64,000 nucleotides of DNA from Thioalkalivibrio sp. ALJ12 (lineage in GTDB: Bacteria; Pseudomonadota; Gammaproteobacteria; Ectothiorhodospirales; Ectothiorhodospiraceae): assembly GCF_000378305.1 (NCBI RefSeq), contig NZ_KB899538.1, forward strand, positions 62,001-126,000, in the 5' to 3' direction. The notes below the pieces were generated by a model that was given only the letters and a program-made list of their open reading frames with translations, ran no database searches and was not told the origin of the DNA. The translations under genes were made by a program, and so were the position numbers. Positions 37,951 to 50,452 of the stretch are shown piece after piece (position 1 is the first letter of the stretch; every line of letters starts with the position of its first letter).

Positions 37951-39084
37951 ATGACCGACGACTGGGACCGGGCGACGCATCAGCGCGCCTGGCTGGAACT
38001 GATCAACACCCCGGGGCTCGGCCACCAGCGCCTGCTGCATCTGGTCGAGGCCTTTGGCGGTCCCGGCGCCGCCCTGGCCGCTTCTCCTAGCGAATGGCGC
38101 CATCACGGCGTCGAGCTGAATATCGACCCGGCGGCCCGCACGGCAGCCGCCGATGCCGACCAGGCCTGGCTCGACCAGGACGAGCGGCACCACCTGCTAT
38201 GCCGGGATGACCCCGACTACCCGCCGCTACTGGCCGAAATCCCCGATCCGCCCCCGGTCCTGTACCTGAACGGCGACCCGAGCCTGCTGCATCGGCCGCA
38301 GATCGCCATCATCGGCGCACGCGAGTGCACGCCGCAGGGCGAACGCCTGGCCGGGGAGTTCGCGCGCGAGCTCGCCGGTGCCGGCGTGGTGGTGACCAGC
38401 GGCCTGGCGCGCGGCATCGACGGGGTGGCCCACGAGGGCGCCCTGGCTGCCCCCGGTGGCCGCACGATCGCAGTCGTCGCGACCGGCCCCGACCGCATCT
38501 ACCCGGCGCAGCATCGTCGCCTCGCCCACCGCATCGCGGATCACGGACTGGTCGTATCGCTGTGGCCAACCGGCACGCGCCCACTGGCGCGCAACTTCCC
38601 GCAGCGCAACCGGGTGATCAGCGGCATGGCCCTGGGCACGGTCGTGGTCGAGGCCGCGCTGAAGAGCGGATCGCTGATCACCGCCCGCCTGGCGGCGGAA
38701 CAGGGCCGGCAGGTCTACGCGGTGCCGGGCTCGGTACTGAGCCCGGTCAGCCGAGGTTGCCATCGCCTGATCCGTGATGGGGCGCAACTCGTGGAATCGG
38801 CCGACGAGGTGCTGGAAGACCTGGCGGACTGGCTCGGCGTCGCCCCCGGGGAGACAGCCAGCACACCACCGGAACCGGCCCGGGAGCCACTGGATCCGGA
38901 GCAGGAACGCGTGCTGAACGCGATGGGTTTTGACCCGATCCCGCTGGAAACCCTGCGGGATCGCACCAAATTGACCATCGAGCGCCTTTCATCCATGCTG
39001 GTTTTGCTGGAACTCAACGGCCGTGTGGCCGCCCTCGACCACGGGCGCTACCAGCGCCTCGACGCAGGATCCCCTGAATCATGA
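37951..39084 (+). CDS. dprA: DNA-processing protein DprA
   Basis: A 377-residue protein. The N-terminal helical (SAM-like) part reads LELINTPGLGHQRLLHLVEAFGG, followed by a Rossmann-fold DNA-binding domain with IAIIGARECTPQGERLA, SGLARGIDGVAHEGAL, and NFPQRNRVISGMA. A C-terminal winged-helix (DML1-like) segment VLNAMGFDPIPLETLRDRTKL... follows. DprA loads RecA on incoming single strands in natural transformation. ComF, also linked to transformation, lies at 47419. The ATG at 37951 is used because homology begins there; an upstream in-frame start would overlap the LysM gene. It overlaps smg by four bases. Confidence 0.95.
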   Translation: MTDDWDRATHQRAWLELINTPGLGHQRLLHLVEAFGGPGAALAASPSEWRHHGVELNIDPAARTAAADADQAWLDQDERHHLLCRDDPDYPPLLAEIPDPPPVLYLNGDPSLLHRPQIAIIGARECTPQGERLAGEFARELAGAGVVVTSGLARGIDGVAHEGALAAPGGRTIAVVATGPDRIYPAQHRRLAHRIADHGLVVSLWPTGTRPLARNFPQRNRVISGMALGTVVVEAALKSGSLITARLAAEQGRQVYAVPGSVLSPVSRGCHRLIRDGAQLVESADEVLEDLADWLGVAPGETASTPPEPAREPLDPEQERVLNAMGFDPIPLETLRDRTKLTIERLSSMLVLLELNGRVAALDHGRYQRLDAGSPES

Positions 39085-39566
39085 ACGAAAGCGTGCTGGA
39101 TGTGCTCATGTACCTGTTCGAGCACACCATGGACGAGGAATCCGACGAGGAGCCGGATCGCGCGGAACTGGAACGCCACCTGGTGGAGGCCGGTTTCGCC
39201 CGCCCCGAGATCGACCGCGCCCTGGGTTGGCTGGATCGCCTGATGAGCGAGGCCCCCCTCACCGGTCGCGGCGGCGACAGCGCGGCCCAGCGCATCTATG
39301 CCCCGGAAGAGCGCAAGCGCCTGGACACCGAGGCGCACGGCTTCCTGCTGCACCTGGAGCAAAACGGGCTGCTGACCGCCGGCACCCGCGAGCTGGTACT
39401 GGACCGCGTGATGGAACTGGACGCCGAGGAGATCGACCTCGACCAGCTGCGCTGGGTGGTGCTGATGGTGCTGTTCAACCAGCCCGACGATGCGATCGCC
39501 TATTCCCGCCTGGAAGAGGTGATGCGCGACGATGCCGGCCCGTCGGCCGTGGATTATCTGCACTGA
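39081..39566 (+). CDS. smg: DUF494 family protein Smg
   Basis: A 161-residue acidic, largely helical protein: MNESVLDVLMYLFEHTMDEE is the characteristic start, followed by the two-helix region LERHLVEAGFARPEIDRALGWLDRL and C-terminal ELDAEEIDLDQLRWVVLMVLFNQ. The family lies between dprA and topA in many gamma- and betaproteobacteria, as here; no biochemical activity is established. It is joined to dprA by an ATGA overlap. The 141-base gap to topA holds a weak hairpin (ACGGGCG 39599 with CGCCCGT 39627) but no further gene. Confidence 0.93.
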   Translation: MNESVLDVLMYLFEHTMDEESDEEPDRAELERHLVEAGFARPEIDRALGWLDRLMSEAPLTGRGGDSAAQRIYAPEERKRLDTEAHGFLLHLEQNGLLTAGTRELVLDRVMELDAEEIDLDQLRWVVLMVLFNQPDDAIAYSRLEEVMRDDAGPSAVDYLH

Positions 39567-39707
39567 GTCCACCGTCCTCCGCAGACAATGCGGTAGCCAC
39601 GGGCGTTTTCCTCCTCTAGTCTTTAGCGCCCGTGAACCCGGTCGCTGCCATGCGACCGCGATCGCCCCGATACGGAACCCGCTGCCACGGAGACGGTCCC
39701 GAGCGAC

Positions 39708-42258
39708 ATGAGCAAGCACCTCGTCATTGTAGAGTCGCCCGCCAAGGGCAAGACCATCGAAAAATATCTCGGCCCGGACTACCAGGTCATGGCCTCCTAT
39801 GGCCATGTCCGCGACCTGGTCCCCAAGGAAGGGGCGGTGGACCCGGAAAACGGGTTCCGCATGAAGTACGACGTGATCGAGCGCAGCGAAAAGCAGATCG
39901 AAGCGATCGCCAAGGCGCTGAAGAAATCCGATGACCTGATCCTCGCGACTGACCCCGACCGTGAAGGCGAGGCAATCTCCTGGCATCTCTACGAGGTGCT
40001 GCGTGACCGCGGCCTGCTAGACGATCGTGGCGTGCATCGGGTCGTGTTCCACGAGATCACCAAGAAGGCGATCCAGCAGGCGATCGAGGAACCGCGCGAC
40101 CTGGCCAAGCCGCTGATCGATGCCCAGCAGGCGCGCCGCGCGCTGGACTACCTGGTCGGCTTCAACCTCTCCCCGCTGCTGTGGCGCAAGATCAAGCGCG
40201 GCCTGTCCGCCGGGCGCGTGCAAAGCCCGGCACTGCGCATGATCTGCGAGCGCGAGAACGAGATCGAGGCCTTCGTCCCGCGCGAATACTGGACCCTGGA
40301 TGCGAAGGTCGAGCGCCAGGAGCAGCCGTTCACCGCGCGCCTGACCTACCTGGACGGCAACAAGCTGGACCAGTTCGACCTGAACAGCGCCGAACTCGCA
40401 CATGACGCCCAGAAGCGCCTGACCGAGGCCGCGAACGGCGAGCTGCGTGTCGCCAAGGTCGAGAAGAAGCAGCGCCGCCGCAACCCGGCCGCGCCGTTCA
40501 CCACCTCGACCCTGCAGCAGGAGGCCTCGCGCAAGCTGGGCTTCACCGCATCGCGCACCATGCGCACCGCGCAGCAGCTGTACGAGGGGATCGATCTGGG
40601 CTCCGGCGCGATCGGCCTGATCACCTATATGCGTACCGACTCGGTGGCCCTGGCCGGCGAGGCGATTGGCGAGATCCGCGGCCTGATCGAGGAGCGCTAT
40701 GGCGCCAACAACGTCCCCGACAGCCCGCGCCAGTACAAGACCAAGTCGAAGAACGCGCAGGAGGCCCACGAGGCTATCCGCCCGACCTCCGTGCGCCGCC
40801 TGCCGAACGAGGTCCGCGCCCGCCTGAGCAGTGACCAGGCCCGGCTGTACGACCTGATCTGGAAGCGCACCGTCGCCTGCCAGATGATCCACGCGACCTT
40901 CGACACCGTGGCCGCCGACCTGGTCCCGGGTGACAGCCGACACCAGTTCCGCGCCACCGGCTCCACCCTGGTCGACCCCGGCTTCATCGCCGTCTACCAG
41001 GAGGGCCGCGACGACGCGCAGGATGACGACGAGGACAAGCGCCTGCCGGAAATGGCCGAGGGCGACACGGTCCAGCTGGAAGAGGTCACCGCCGACCAGC
41101 ACTTCACCGAGCCGCCGCCGCGCTACACCGAGGCCAGCCTGGTGAAGACGCTGGAGGAATACGGCATCGGCCGTCCGTCCACCTACGCCAGCATCATCTC
41201 CACGCTGCAGTCGCGCGAGTACGTGGAGATGGACGGCAAGCGCTTCATCCCGACCGACACCGGCCGGATCGTGAACAGCTTCCTGACCCAGCACTTCGAC
41301 CGCTACGTGGACTACGACTTCACCGCGAAGCTGGAAGACGAGCTGGACGCGATCTCGCGCGGCGAGAAGGACTGGGTCCCGGTGCTGGAGGATTTCTGGG
41401 GCGACTTCCGCGACCGGGTGAAGGAGAAGGAAGAAAACGTCACTCGCGCCGAGGCCGTGCAGTCGCGCGAACTGGGCCCCGATCCGCAGAGCGGACGCCC
41501 GGTCAGCGTGCGCCTGGGCCGTTTCGGCCCGATCGTGCAGATCGGCACCAAGGACGACGAGGAGAAGCCGCGCTTCGCCGGCCTGCTGCCCGGGCAGAAG
41601 ATGGACAAAATCACCCTCGACGAGGCGCTGGAGCTGTTCAAGCTGCCGCGCGACCTCGGCGAGACGCCCGAGGGCGAGCCGGTGATGGTCAACATCGGCC
41701 GCTTCGGACCGTACGTGAAGTACGGCTCCAAGTACGCCTCCCTCGGCCCGGACGACGACGTCTGGACCATCGAGCTGCCGCGCGCGCTGGAGATCGTCGC
41801 CGAGAAGAAGAAGAAGGACGCCGAACGCTTCATCAAGAGCTTCGACGAAGAGGGCATCCAGGTCCTCAACGGGCGCTACGGCCCTTACGTGACCGACGGC
41901 AACAAGAACGCCAAGATCCCCAAGGAGACCGATCCCAAGTCCCTGACGCTGGAGCAGTGCCAGGAACTGATCGCCGCCGCCCCGGAACGCAAGGGCCGCG
42001 GCCGCAAGGGGGCGGCCAAGTCGACCGGCAAGTCCTCCGGGAAAACCGCCTCCAAGTCGTCGACCGCAAAGAAGACGACCACGAAAAAGGCAGCCACCAC
42101 CAAGAAGGCCGCCAGCAAGACGGGCACGAAAAAGGCCACCGCAAAGAAGACGAGCACGTCGAAGAAGGCCCCGGCGAAGAAGGCTTCGACCGCCAAGTCT
42201 GGTAGCGCGAAATCCGGCAGCGGCGACAGCCGCCTGAGTGCCCAGCCCTCCGGCGACC

Positions 42259-42272
<14 letters not shown>
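39708..42272 (+). CDS. topA: DNA topoisomerase I without zinc fingers and with a lysine-rich tail
   Basis: An 854-residue type IA topoisomerase that relaxes negative supercoils. The Toprim domain starts with KHLVIVESPAKGKTIEKYL and holds ATDPDREGEAISWHL; the catalytic Tyr is in GLITYMRTDS; the IGRPSTYASII and YVDYDFTAKLEDELD segments are also canonical. After the core, three TopoI repeat units without cysteine pairs appear (LGRFGPIVQIG, IGRFGPYVKYG, NGRYGPYVTDG) instead of the zinc ribbons of E. coli TopA. The last 85 residues are a Lys/Ala/Thr/Ser-rich tail of KKTTTKKA- and AKKTS-type repeats, similar to histone H1-like tails, probably strengthening DNA binding. Confidence 0.96.
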
Positions 42273-45682
<3,410 letters not shown>

Positions 45683-45786
45683 CGCCCGGTTCACCTTCCG
45701 TTCAAGCAACGGCGCAATCCTGTTCCCGAGCGCGCCCGTGGGCGCAGACTGAAACCCGGGAGTTCCTTCCCGGCTGGGGGGCAAGC

Positions 45787-46452
45787 ATGATCTCGCGCAT
45801 TGGTGTTCTGGTACTGGTCGGTTTTCTGACCTTCGCCATCGGCTGTACCACCACGGATCCCTATACCGGCGAGGAGCGGGTATCGCGCACGGCCATCGGC
45901 GCCGGTGTCGGCGCGGCTGCCGGGGCCGTGGTCGGCAGCATCACCAGCCGCCGCAACCGCACCCAGCGCGCGATGATCGGGGCCGGGATCGGGGCCCTGG
46001 CCGGCGGTGCGATCGGCAACTACATGGACCGCCAGGAGGCCGAGCTGCGCGAGCAGCTGCGGGGAACCGGTGTCAGCGTGACCCGCGACGGCGACAACAT
46101 CATCCTGAACATGCCCGGGCACATCACCTTCGATATCGACCGCACCGACATCAAACCGGAGTTCGAGGAGGTGCTGAACTCGGTGGCGCTGGTCCTGGCC
46201 GAATACGACCAGACCGGTATCGAGGTCGCCGGCCATACCGACATCACCGGACGCGTCGAGTACAACATGGACCTGTCGGAACGGCGCGCTCAGAGCGTCG
46301 GGCGCGCCCTGATACGGCGCGGCGTCCAGTCGGTGCGCGTCGACACCGTCGGCTTCGGGCCGCATCAGCCCATCGCGACCAACGAAACCGCCGAGGGCCG
46401 CGCGCTGAACCGGCGTGTAGAACTGACCCTGTTCCCGCTGACCGCGGACTGA
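45787..46452 (+). CDS. OmpA-family lipoprotein with glycine zipper
   Basis: A 221-residue protein. The signal VLVLVGFLTFAIGC ends in a lipobox (FAIGC). Residues 36-80 are a glycine zipper (GAGVGAAAGAVVGSITS, GAGIGALAGGAIGNYMD) able to insert in a membrane, and residues about 105-215 are an OmpA C-terminal peptidoglycan-binding domain (FDIDRTDIKPEFEEVL, GHTDITGRVEYNMDLSERRAQSV, NRRVEL). It resembles the YiaD group. The ATG at 45787 is used because the signal peptide begins there; the same frame stays open far upstream across aroE. It is followed by a hairpin. Confidence 0.9.
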   Translation: MISRIGVLVLVGFLTFAIGCTTTDPYTGEERVSRTAIGAGVGAAAGAVVGSITSRRNRTQRAMIGAGIGALAGGAIGNYMDRQEAELREQLRGTGVSVTRDGDNIILNMPGHITFDIDRTDIKPEFEEVLNSVALVLAEYDQTGIEVAGHTDITGRVEYNMDLSERRAQSVGRALIRRGVQSVRVDTVGFGPHQPIATNETAEGRALNRRVELTLFPLTAD

Positions 46453-46455
46453 GCG

Positions 46456-46480
46456 CCGGCCCCCAGCACGATCGGGCCGG
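46456..46480. terminator. Hairpin just after the OmpA-like gene
   Basis: CCGGCCC at 46456-46462 pairs with GGGCCGG at 46474-46480 across an 11-base loop, beginning four bases after the stop codon. A 7-bp GC stem without a T-run, so a modest terminator candidate before ubiA. Confidence 0.4.
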
Positions 46481-46543
46481 GGATTGCCCGACCCGCCCCC
46501 TTCCTCATCCATCCGGCGCGCCGGGCTGGTAAGCTTGGCCGCC

Positions 46544-47413
46544 ATGGACGCACGTGCACGCCTGTGGGAACTGGCCCGACTGGTCCGCCTGGACCGGCCT
46601 GTCGGCATCTATCTGCTGCTGTGGCCGACTCTGTGGGCGCTCTGGATCGCAGCCGAGGGCTGGCCGCCGGGTTCGCTGATCTTCATCTTCGTTGCCGGCG
46701 TCGTGCTGATGCGCTCGGCCGGCTGTGCGATCAACGACTACGCGGACCGCGACTTCGACGCCCATGTCGCCCGCACGCGCGACCGCCCGCTGGCACTGGG
46801 CACCATCACCCCGAACGAGGCCCTGGCAACCTTCGCCGTGCTGGCGCTGACCGCCTTCGTGCTGGTGCTGTTCACCAACCTGCTGACCATTCTCTATTCC
46901 CTGGTCGCAGTGGTGCTGGCCGCCACCTATCCCTTCGCCAAGCGCTTCCACCACTTTCCGCAGGTGCACCTGGGCGCGGCCTTCGCCTGGGCCGTGCCCA
47001 TGGCCTTTACCGCGGTCACCGGGGATCACCCGCCGCCGCTCGCCTGGCTGCTGTACGTGACCGTGCTCGCCTGGACCGTGGTGTATGACACCTTCTACGG
47101 GATGGTGGACCGAGAAGACGACCTGAAAATCGGGGTGAAGTCCACCGCCATCGCGTTCGGCGAGATGGACCGTCTGATCACCGCGGGGCTCCAGGTGCTC
47201 GTCTGGCTGGGGCTGTACCTGATCGGCCAGCATGCCGGGCTCGGCGGCTACTACACGGCGGGGCTGGTGATCGTGGCGATGCTGATGTTCTACCAGCAGT
47301 TCCTGATCGCCGAACGCGAGCCGACCGACTGCCTGCGGGCATTCAAGAACAACCATTATCTCGGTGCCGTGGTCCTGCTCGCGATGATCGCAGACCATCA
47401 TCTGGGGGGCTAA
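46544..47413 (+). CDS. ubiA: 4-hydroxybenzoate polyprenyltransferase
   Basis: A 289-residue inner-membrane enzyme with eight or nine helices, attaching the polyprenyl chain to 4-hydroxybenzoate in ubiquinone synthesis. The two Asp-rich motifs that bind Mg2+-diphosphate are present: NDYADRDFDAHVARTRDRP and the second DREDDLKIGVKSTA. The N-terminal LVRLDRPVGIYLLLWPTLWALW is a family signature. The ATG at 46544 is favoured over an earlier in-frame start since homology begins MDARARLWELARL. It converges on comF with five bases between stops. Confidence 0.96.
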   Translation: MDARARLWELARLVRLDRPVGIYLLLWPTLWALWIAAEGWPPGSLIFIFVAGVVLMRSAGCAINDYADRDFDAHVARTRDRPLALGTITPNEALATFAVLALTAFVLVLFTNLLTILYSLVAVVLAATYPFAKRFHHFPQVHLGAAFAWAVPMAFTAVTGDHPPPLAWLLYVTVLAWTVVYDTFYGMVDREDDLKIGVKSTAIAFGEMDRLITAGLQVLVWLGLYLIGQHAGLGGYYTAGLVIVAMLMFYQQFLIAEREPTDCLRAFKNNHYLGAVVLLAMIADHHLGG

Positions 47414-47418
47414 CTCGG

Positions 47419-48171
47419 TTACGCGCGGGCAAGCGCCAGACCCTCGACCGATGCCGCTCCCGCCGCCCGCAGCGCACGGGCCAGCGCATCCAGGGTCGCC
47501 CCGGTCGTGACCACATCGTCCACCAGCAGCACCCGCTCGCCCGCCAACTCCGCGTTCACGGCAAATGCATCGCGCAGGTTCCGGCGCCGCTGTGGACCGC
47601 TCAGCGTCTGCTGCGAAGGCGTGGCCCGTACGCGGCGAACGCATGCGGTATCCAGCGGGAGCCCCAGGACCTCGGCGACGCACCGCGCCAGCGGCTCGCA
47701 CTGATTGAACCCGCGCTCGCGCAGGCGCGAGGGGTGCAATGGAACGGGCACCACGCGGGTAGGCAACGGTGTCGGCACATCCCGGCGTTCGCGGGCTGCC
47801 TGTGCGGCCAGGTCCACGAGGATCCGTTCAGCGCGGGCGTGGCCGCTGCGCTTGTAGGCCAGCAGCACCCGATCCAGCGGCCAGGCATAGGCCCATGGCG
47901 CCCGCAGGGCGTCTACTGCCGGAGGGCGGCGCTGACAGGCGGGGCAGGCCACTGTCGCCGGCAGGGGTGCCGCGCAACCCGGGCACGGGGCCTCCACCCG
48001 CACCAGGTCCTTGCGGCAGGCAGGACAGATGGCCCCGCCCTCCGGCAACGGGGCCAGACACAAGCCACAGTGGTCGGGATACAGCGCCCGGGCCGCCCAG
48101 GCGCTCAGCGCACGCAGCGCGCCCGATCGCTCTCCAGTTTGCCCCGGCGTGGCTGAAGGGGGATGAGCCAT
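47419..48171 (-). CDS. comF: ComF family phosphoribosyltransferase-like protein
   Basis: A 250-residue protein linked to DNA uptake (ComF/GntX). The N-terminal third holds cysteine pairs CGLC, CPAC, CPGC and CPAC, likely a double zinc ribbon. The C-terminal part is a type I phosphoribosyltransferase domain with VVPVPLHPSRLRERGFNQ, SQQTLSGPQRRRNL and the PRPP loop VLLVDDVVTTGATL. The ATG at 48171 has GGAAG nine bases upstream; a start eight codons earlier is possible. It is divergent from the biotin cluster with only 36 bases between starts, the common comF/bioB layout of gammaproteobacteria, although here a membrane protein gene intervenes. Confidence 0.92.
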   Translation of the reverse strand: MAHPPSATPGQTGERSGALRALSAWAARALYPDHCGLCLAPLPEGGAICPACRKDLVRVEAPCPGCAAPLPATVACPACQRRPPAVDALRAPWAYAWPLDRVLLAYKRSGHARAERILVDLAAQAARERRDVPTPLPTRVVPVPLHPSRLRERGFNQCEPLARCVAEVLGLPLDTACVRRVRATPSQQTLSGPQRRRNLRDAFAVNAELAGERVLLVDDVVTTGATLDALARALRAAGAASVEGLALARA

Positions 48172-48207
48172 GATGGTATGCTTCCGCTTTTGCATTCAGG
48201 GTAGTCC

Positions 48208-48666
48208 ATGGCGACCAAGACCGTCTCCGCACGCAGTTCGCGGCGCGCCGCCGCGATGTTCGACGTCGGCAATCTGATCAGCGTGTCGATTGCCGGCATC
48301 CCGCTGTTTGTGGTTAGCAGCGAGGGGGTCGGAGTCGGCTTCATCATTGCCGCGATCATGGGCATCGTGCCGCTAGTGCTGTGGTTTGGCGCCTCCATGC
48401 TGGTGTACGCCCTGAACAAGCACCACCCCGATCCGCGCGTGGGCCATTTCACGCAGTGGGCGGCCTATCGCTACTACGCGCTGATGGGCCTGCTGATCGG
48501 GGTCGCCACCTTCTTCCCGCCGGATCTGGCCTACTACCGCGCCTATTGGGCCGTGGCTGCCGCCATCCTGCTGCCGTGGACGGTCTACGCCCTGTTCCGC
48601 GTCTACCGCGAACCCTGGGCCGATGTCGCCATCCCGGCGGAAGCCGACAAGGAGCCACACTCATGA
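48208..48666 (+). CDS. Small inner-membrane protein of unknown function preceding bioB
   Basis: I do not recognise this 152-residue protein. It has a short basic N-terminus ([12 protein letters not shown]) and about four hydrophobic segments: around 22-42 ([16 protein letters not shown]), 44-68 ([26 protein letters not shown]), 90-106 ([15 protein letters not shown]) and 115-132 ([16 protein letters not shown]). A conserved-looking loop [19 protein letters not shown] lies between the second and third. The ATGA overlap with bioB indicates co-translation. A role in biotin or precursor transport is conceivable but unsupported; homologues next to bioB would be needed to argue it. Confidence 0.7.
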   Translation: MATKTVSARSSRRAAAMFDVGNLISVSIAGIPLFVVSSEGVGVGFIIAAIMGIVPLVLWFGASMLVYALNKHHPDPRVGHFTQWAAYRYYALMGLLIGVATFFPPDLAYYRAYWAVAAAILLPWTVYALFRVYREPWADVAIPAEADKEPHS

Positions 48667-49658
48667 GCACGCCCCGCCACGACTGGAACACCGACGAGGT
48701 CGAGGCCCTGCTCGACCTGCCGCTGAATGACCTGATCTTCCGCGCGCAGACCGTGCACCGCGAACACTTCGATCCGAACGCAGTACAGGTCAGCACGTTG
48801 CTGTCGATCAAGACCGGGGCCTGCCCCGAGGACTGCGCCTACTGCCCGCAGAGCGCGCACCACGAAGTGGAGCTGGAACGCGAGCGCCTGCTGCCACTGG
48901 ACGAGGTGCTGGAGGCGGCGCGCAACGCCCGCGCCCAGGGTGCGACCCGCTTCTGCATGGGGGCCGCCTGGCGGAACCCGACCGACAAGAACCTGGAACG
49001 CGTGATCGAGATGGTCCGTGCGGTCAAGGAAGAAGGCCTGGAGACCTGCATGACTCTGGGCATGCTGAAGGCCGAGCAGGCCCGACGCCTCTCCGAGGCA
49101 GGTCTGGACTACTACAACCACAATCTCGACACCTCGCCGGAGTTCTACGGGCACATCATCTCGACGCGCACCTACGATGACCGTCTGGAGACCCTGGAGC
49201 ACGTGCGCGAGGCCGGCATGAACGTCTGCTGCGGCGGCATCCTCGGCATGGGCGAGTCGCGCCGCGACCGCGCGCGCCTGCTGCAGCAGATGGCCAACCT
49301 GCCGAAGCACCCGGAGTCGGTCCCGATCAACCAGCTGATCCAGGTCGAGGGCACCCCACTGCACGGGATCGAGGACCTCGACCCGCTGGAGTTCGTGCGC
49401 ACCATCGCCGTGACCCGCATCCTGATGCCGGCCTCCTACGTGCGCCTGTCCGCCGGGCGCACCGAGATGTCCGACGAGATGCAGGCCCTGTGCTTCCTGG
49501 CCGGCGCCAACTCGCTGTTCTACGGCGACACCCTGCTGACCACACCGAACCCCGGCGAGAACCACGACCTCGCGCTGTTCGAACGCCTCGGCCTGCGCCC
49601 GGAGGCCGGCCCGGAAGCCCCCGGGGAATCGGACCGGCCCGCCTCCGCATCGGCCTGA
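48663..49658 (+). CDS. bioB: Biotin synthase
   Basis: A 331-residue radical SAM enzyme inserting sulfur into dethiobiotin. The CxxxCxxC cluster ligands are in [16 protein letters not shown]; the second [2Fe-2S] site uses Cys residues in [16 protein letters not shown] and [13 protein letters not shown], and the conserved Arg near the end lies in [25 protein letters not shown] is a family signature. The ATG at 48663 overlaps the preceding membrane protein. The frame runs open further upstream but without homology. Confidence 0.97.
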   Translation: MSTPRHDWNTDEVEALLDLPLNDLIFRAQTVHREHFDPNAVQVSTLLSIKTGACPEDCAYCPQSAHHEVELERERLLPLDEVLEAARNARAQGATRFCMGAAWRNPTDKNLERVIEMVRAVKEEGLETCMTLGMLKAEQARRLSEAGLDYYNHNLDTSPEFYGHIISTRTYDDRLETLEHVREAGMNVCCGGILGMGESRRDRARLLQQMANLPKHPESVPINQLIQVEGTPLHGIEDLDPLEFVRTIAVTRILMPASYVRLSAGRTEMSDEMQALCFLAGANSLFYGDTLLTTPNPGENHDLALFERLGLRPEAGPEAPGESDRPASASA

Positions 49659-49671
49659 TGCCGACCAGCCA

Positions 49672-50424
49672 GTGGCGGGCGACTTTCCCGATCATTTCTC
49701 GGCGGTGGCGGCGGCGTATGCCCGCCACCGCCCGGACTACCCCGCCGATCTCTTTGACTGGCTGGCCGCGCGCACCCCGCACCACGAACAGGCCTGGGAC
49801 TGCGCCAGCGGCAATGGCCAGGCCGCGCAGGGCCTGCAGCCTCACTTCTCCCAGGTCGTAGCGACCGATGCCGCCCCAGCCCTGCTGGCCGCTCTGCCGG
49901 CGACAGCCGGGATCAACCGAGTAGCCTGCGCCGCCGAGGCCTGCGCACTGGCCGATACCTCGGTGGATCTCGCCTGCGTCGCCCAGGCCGCGCACTGGTT
50001 TCGCCACGCCGAGTTCCATGACGAGGTTGCACGCGTCCTGCGCCCGGGCGGCCTGCTGGCGATCTGGGGCTACGGCATCCTGCGCGCCGAGGACCCGGCG
50101 CTGGACCGCCTGCTGACCGACTTTCACGACACCACCCTGGCGCCCTGGTGGCCGGAAGAACGCAGCCATATCCGCAGCCACTACCGCGACCTGCCGTTCC
50201 CCTGGCCGGAGATCGAGACGCCCGAGTTTCGGATCGACCGCGAATGGGGCCGCGACACCCTGCTCGGCTACCTCGGCACCTGGTCAGCCATCCGCCGCGC
50301 GCAGGCGGCCGGCCAGGATCCGCTGGCCGTGCTGGAGCCGGCCCTGCGCGCGCTGTGGCCGAATACGGACATCACCGCCCGCGTCCACTGGCCGATCTTC
50401 CTGCGCGCCGGGCTGCGGCCGTGA
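49672..50424 (+). CDS. Class I SAM-dependent methyltransferase inside the biotin cluster
   Basis: A 250-residue methyltransferase: the N-terminus DHFSAVAAAYARHRPDYP, the SAM loop AWDCASGNGQAAQGL, the acidic turn VVATDAAP and VAQAAHWF plus VLRPGGLLAIWGY follow the class I (DUF-type, trans-aconitate methyltransferase-like) family. The RPDYP and AQAAHWF hallmarks belong to a broad family of small-molecule methyltransferases, different from the malonyl-ACP methyltransferase BioC signature as I know it. Its place between bioB and bioF suggests a link with biotin, perhaps as a BioC substitute, but this is inference. The GTG at 49672 is the only good start, 13 bases after bioB. Confidence 0.82.
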   Translation: MAGDFPDHFSAVAAAYARHRPDYPADLFDWLAARTPHHEQAWDCASGNGQAAQGLQPHFSQVVATDAAPALLAALPATAGINRVACAAEACALADTSVDLACVAQAAHWFRHAEFHDEVARVLRPGGLLAIWGYGILRAEDPALDRLLTDFHDTTLAPWWPEERSHIRSHYRDLPFPWPEIETPEFRIDREWGRDTLLGYLGTWSAIRRAQAAGQDPLAVLEPALRALWPNTDITARVHWPIFLRAGLRP

Positions 50425-50452
50425 GCGATTCACCATGAGCCATTCACCATGA
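50421..50452 (+). promoter_or_regulatory. Two chained five-codon mini-ORFs in front of bioF
   Basis: A 14-base unit (ATGAGCCATTCACC-like) occurs twice. GTG at 50421 overlaps the methyltransferase stop and reads GTG AGC GAT TCA CCA TGA (50421-50438); the next ATG at 50435 reads ATG AGC CAT TCA CCA TGA (50435-50452), whose stop overlaps the bioF ATG at 50449. Each link is a four-base start/stop overlap, so ribosomes could pass stepwise into bioF. Whether the peptides MSDSP and MSHSP are made is unknown. Confidence 0.5.

Noticed and set aside
39599-39633. Possible terminator hairpin between smg and topA
   Set aside because: The 7-bp stem has a 21-base loop, too weak to list as a feature; mentioned only in the smg entry.
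45683-45786. Possible shared regulatory motif (CCGTTCA-like) upstream of both glycine-zipper protein genes at 45787 and 51752
   Set aside because: Only short, imperfect similarity over a few bases; not distinguishable from chance by eye.
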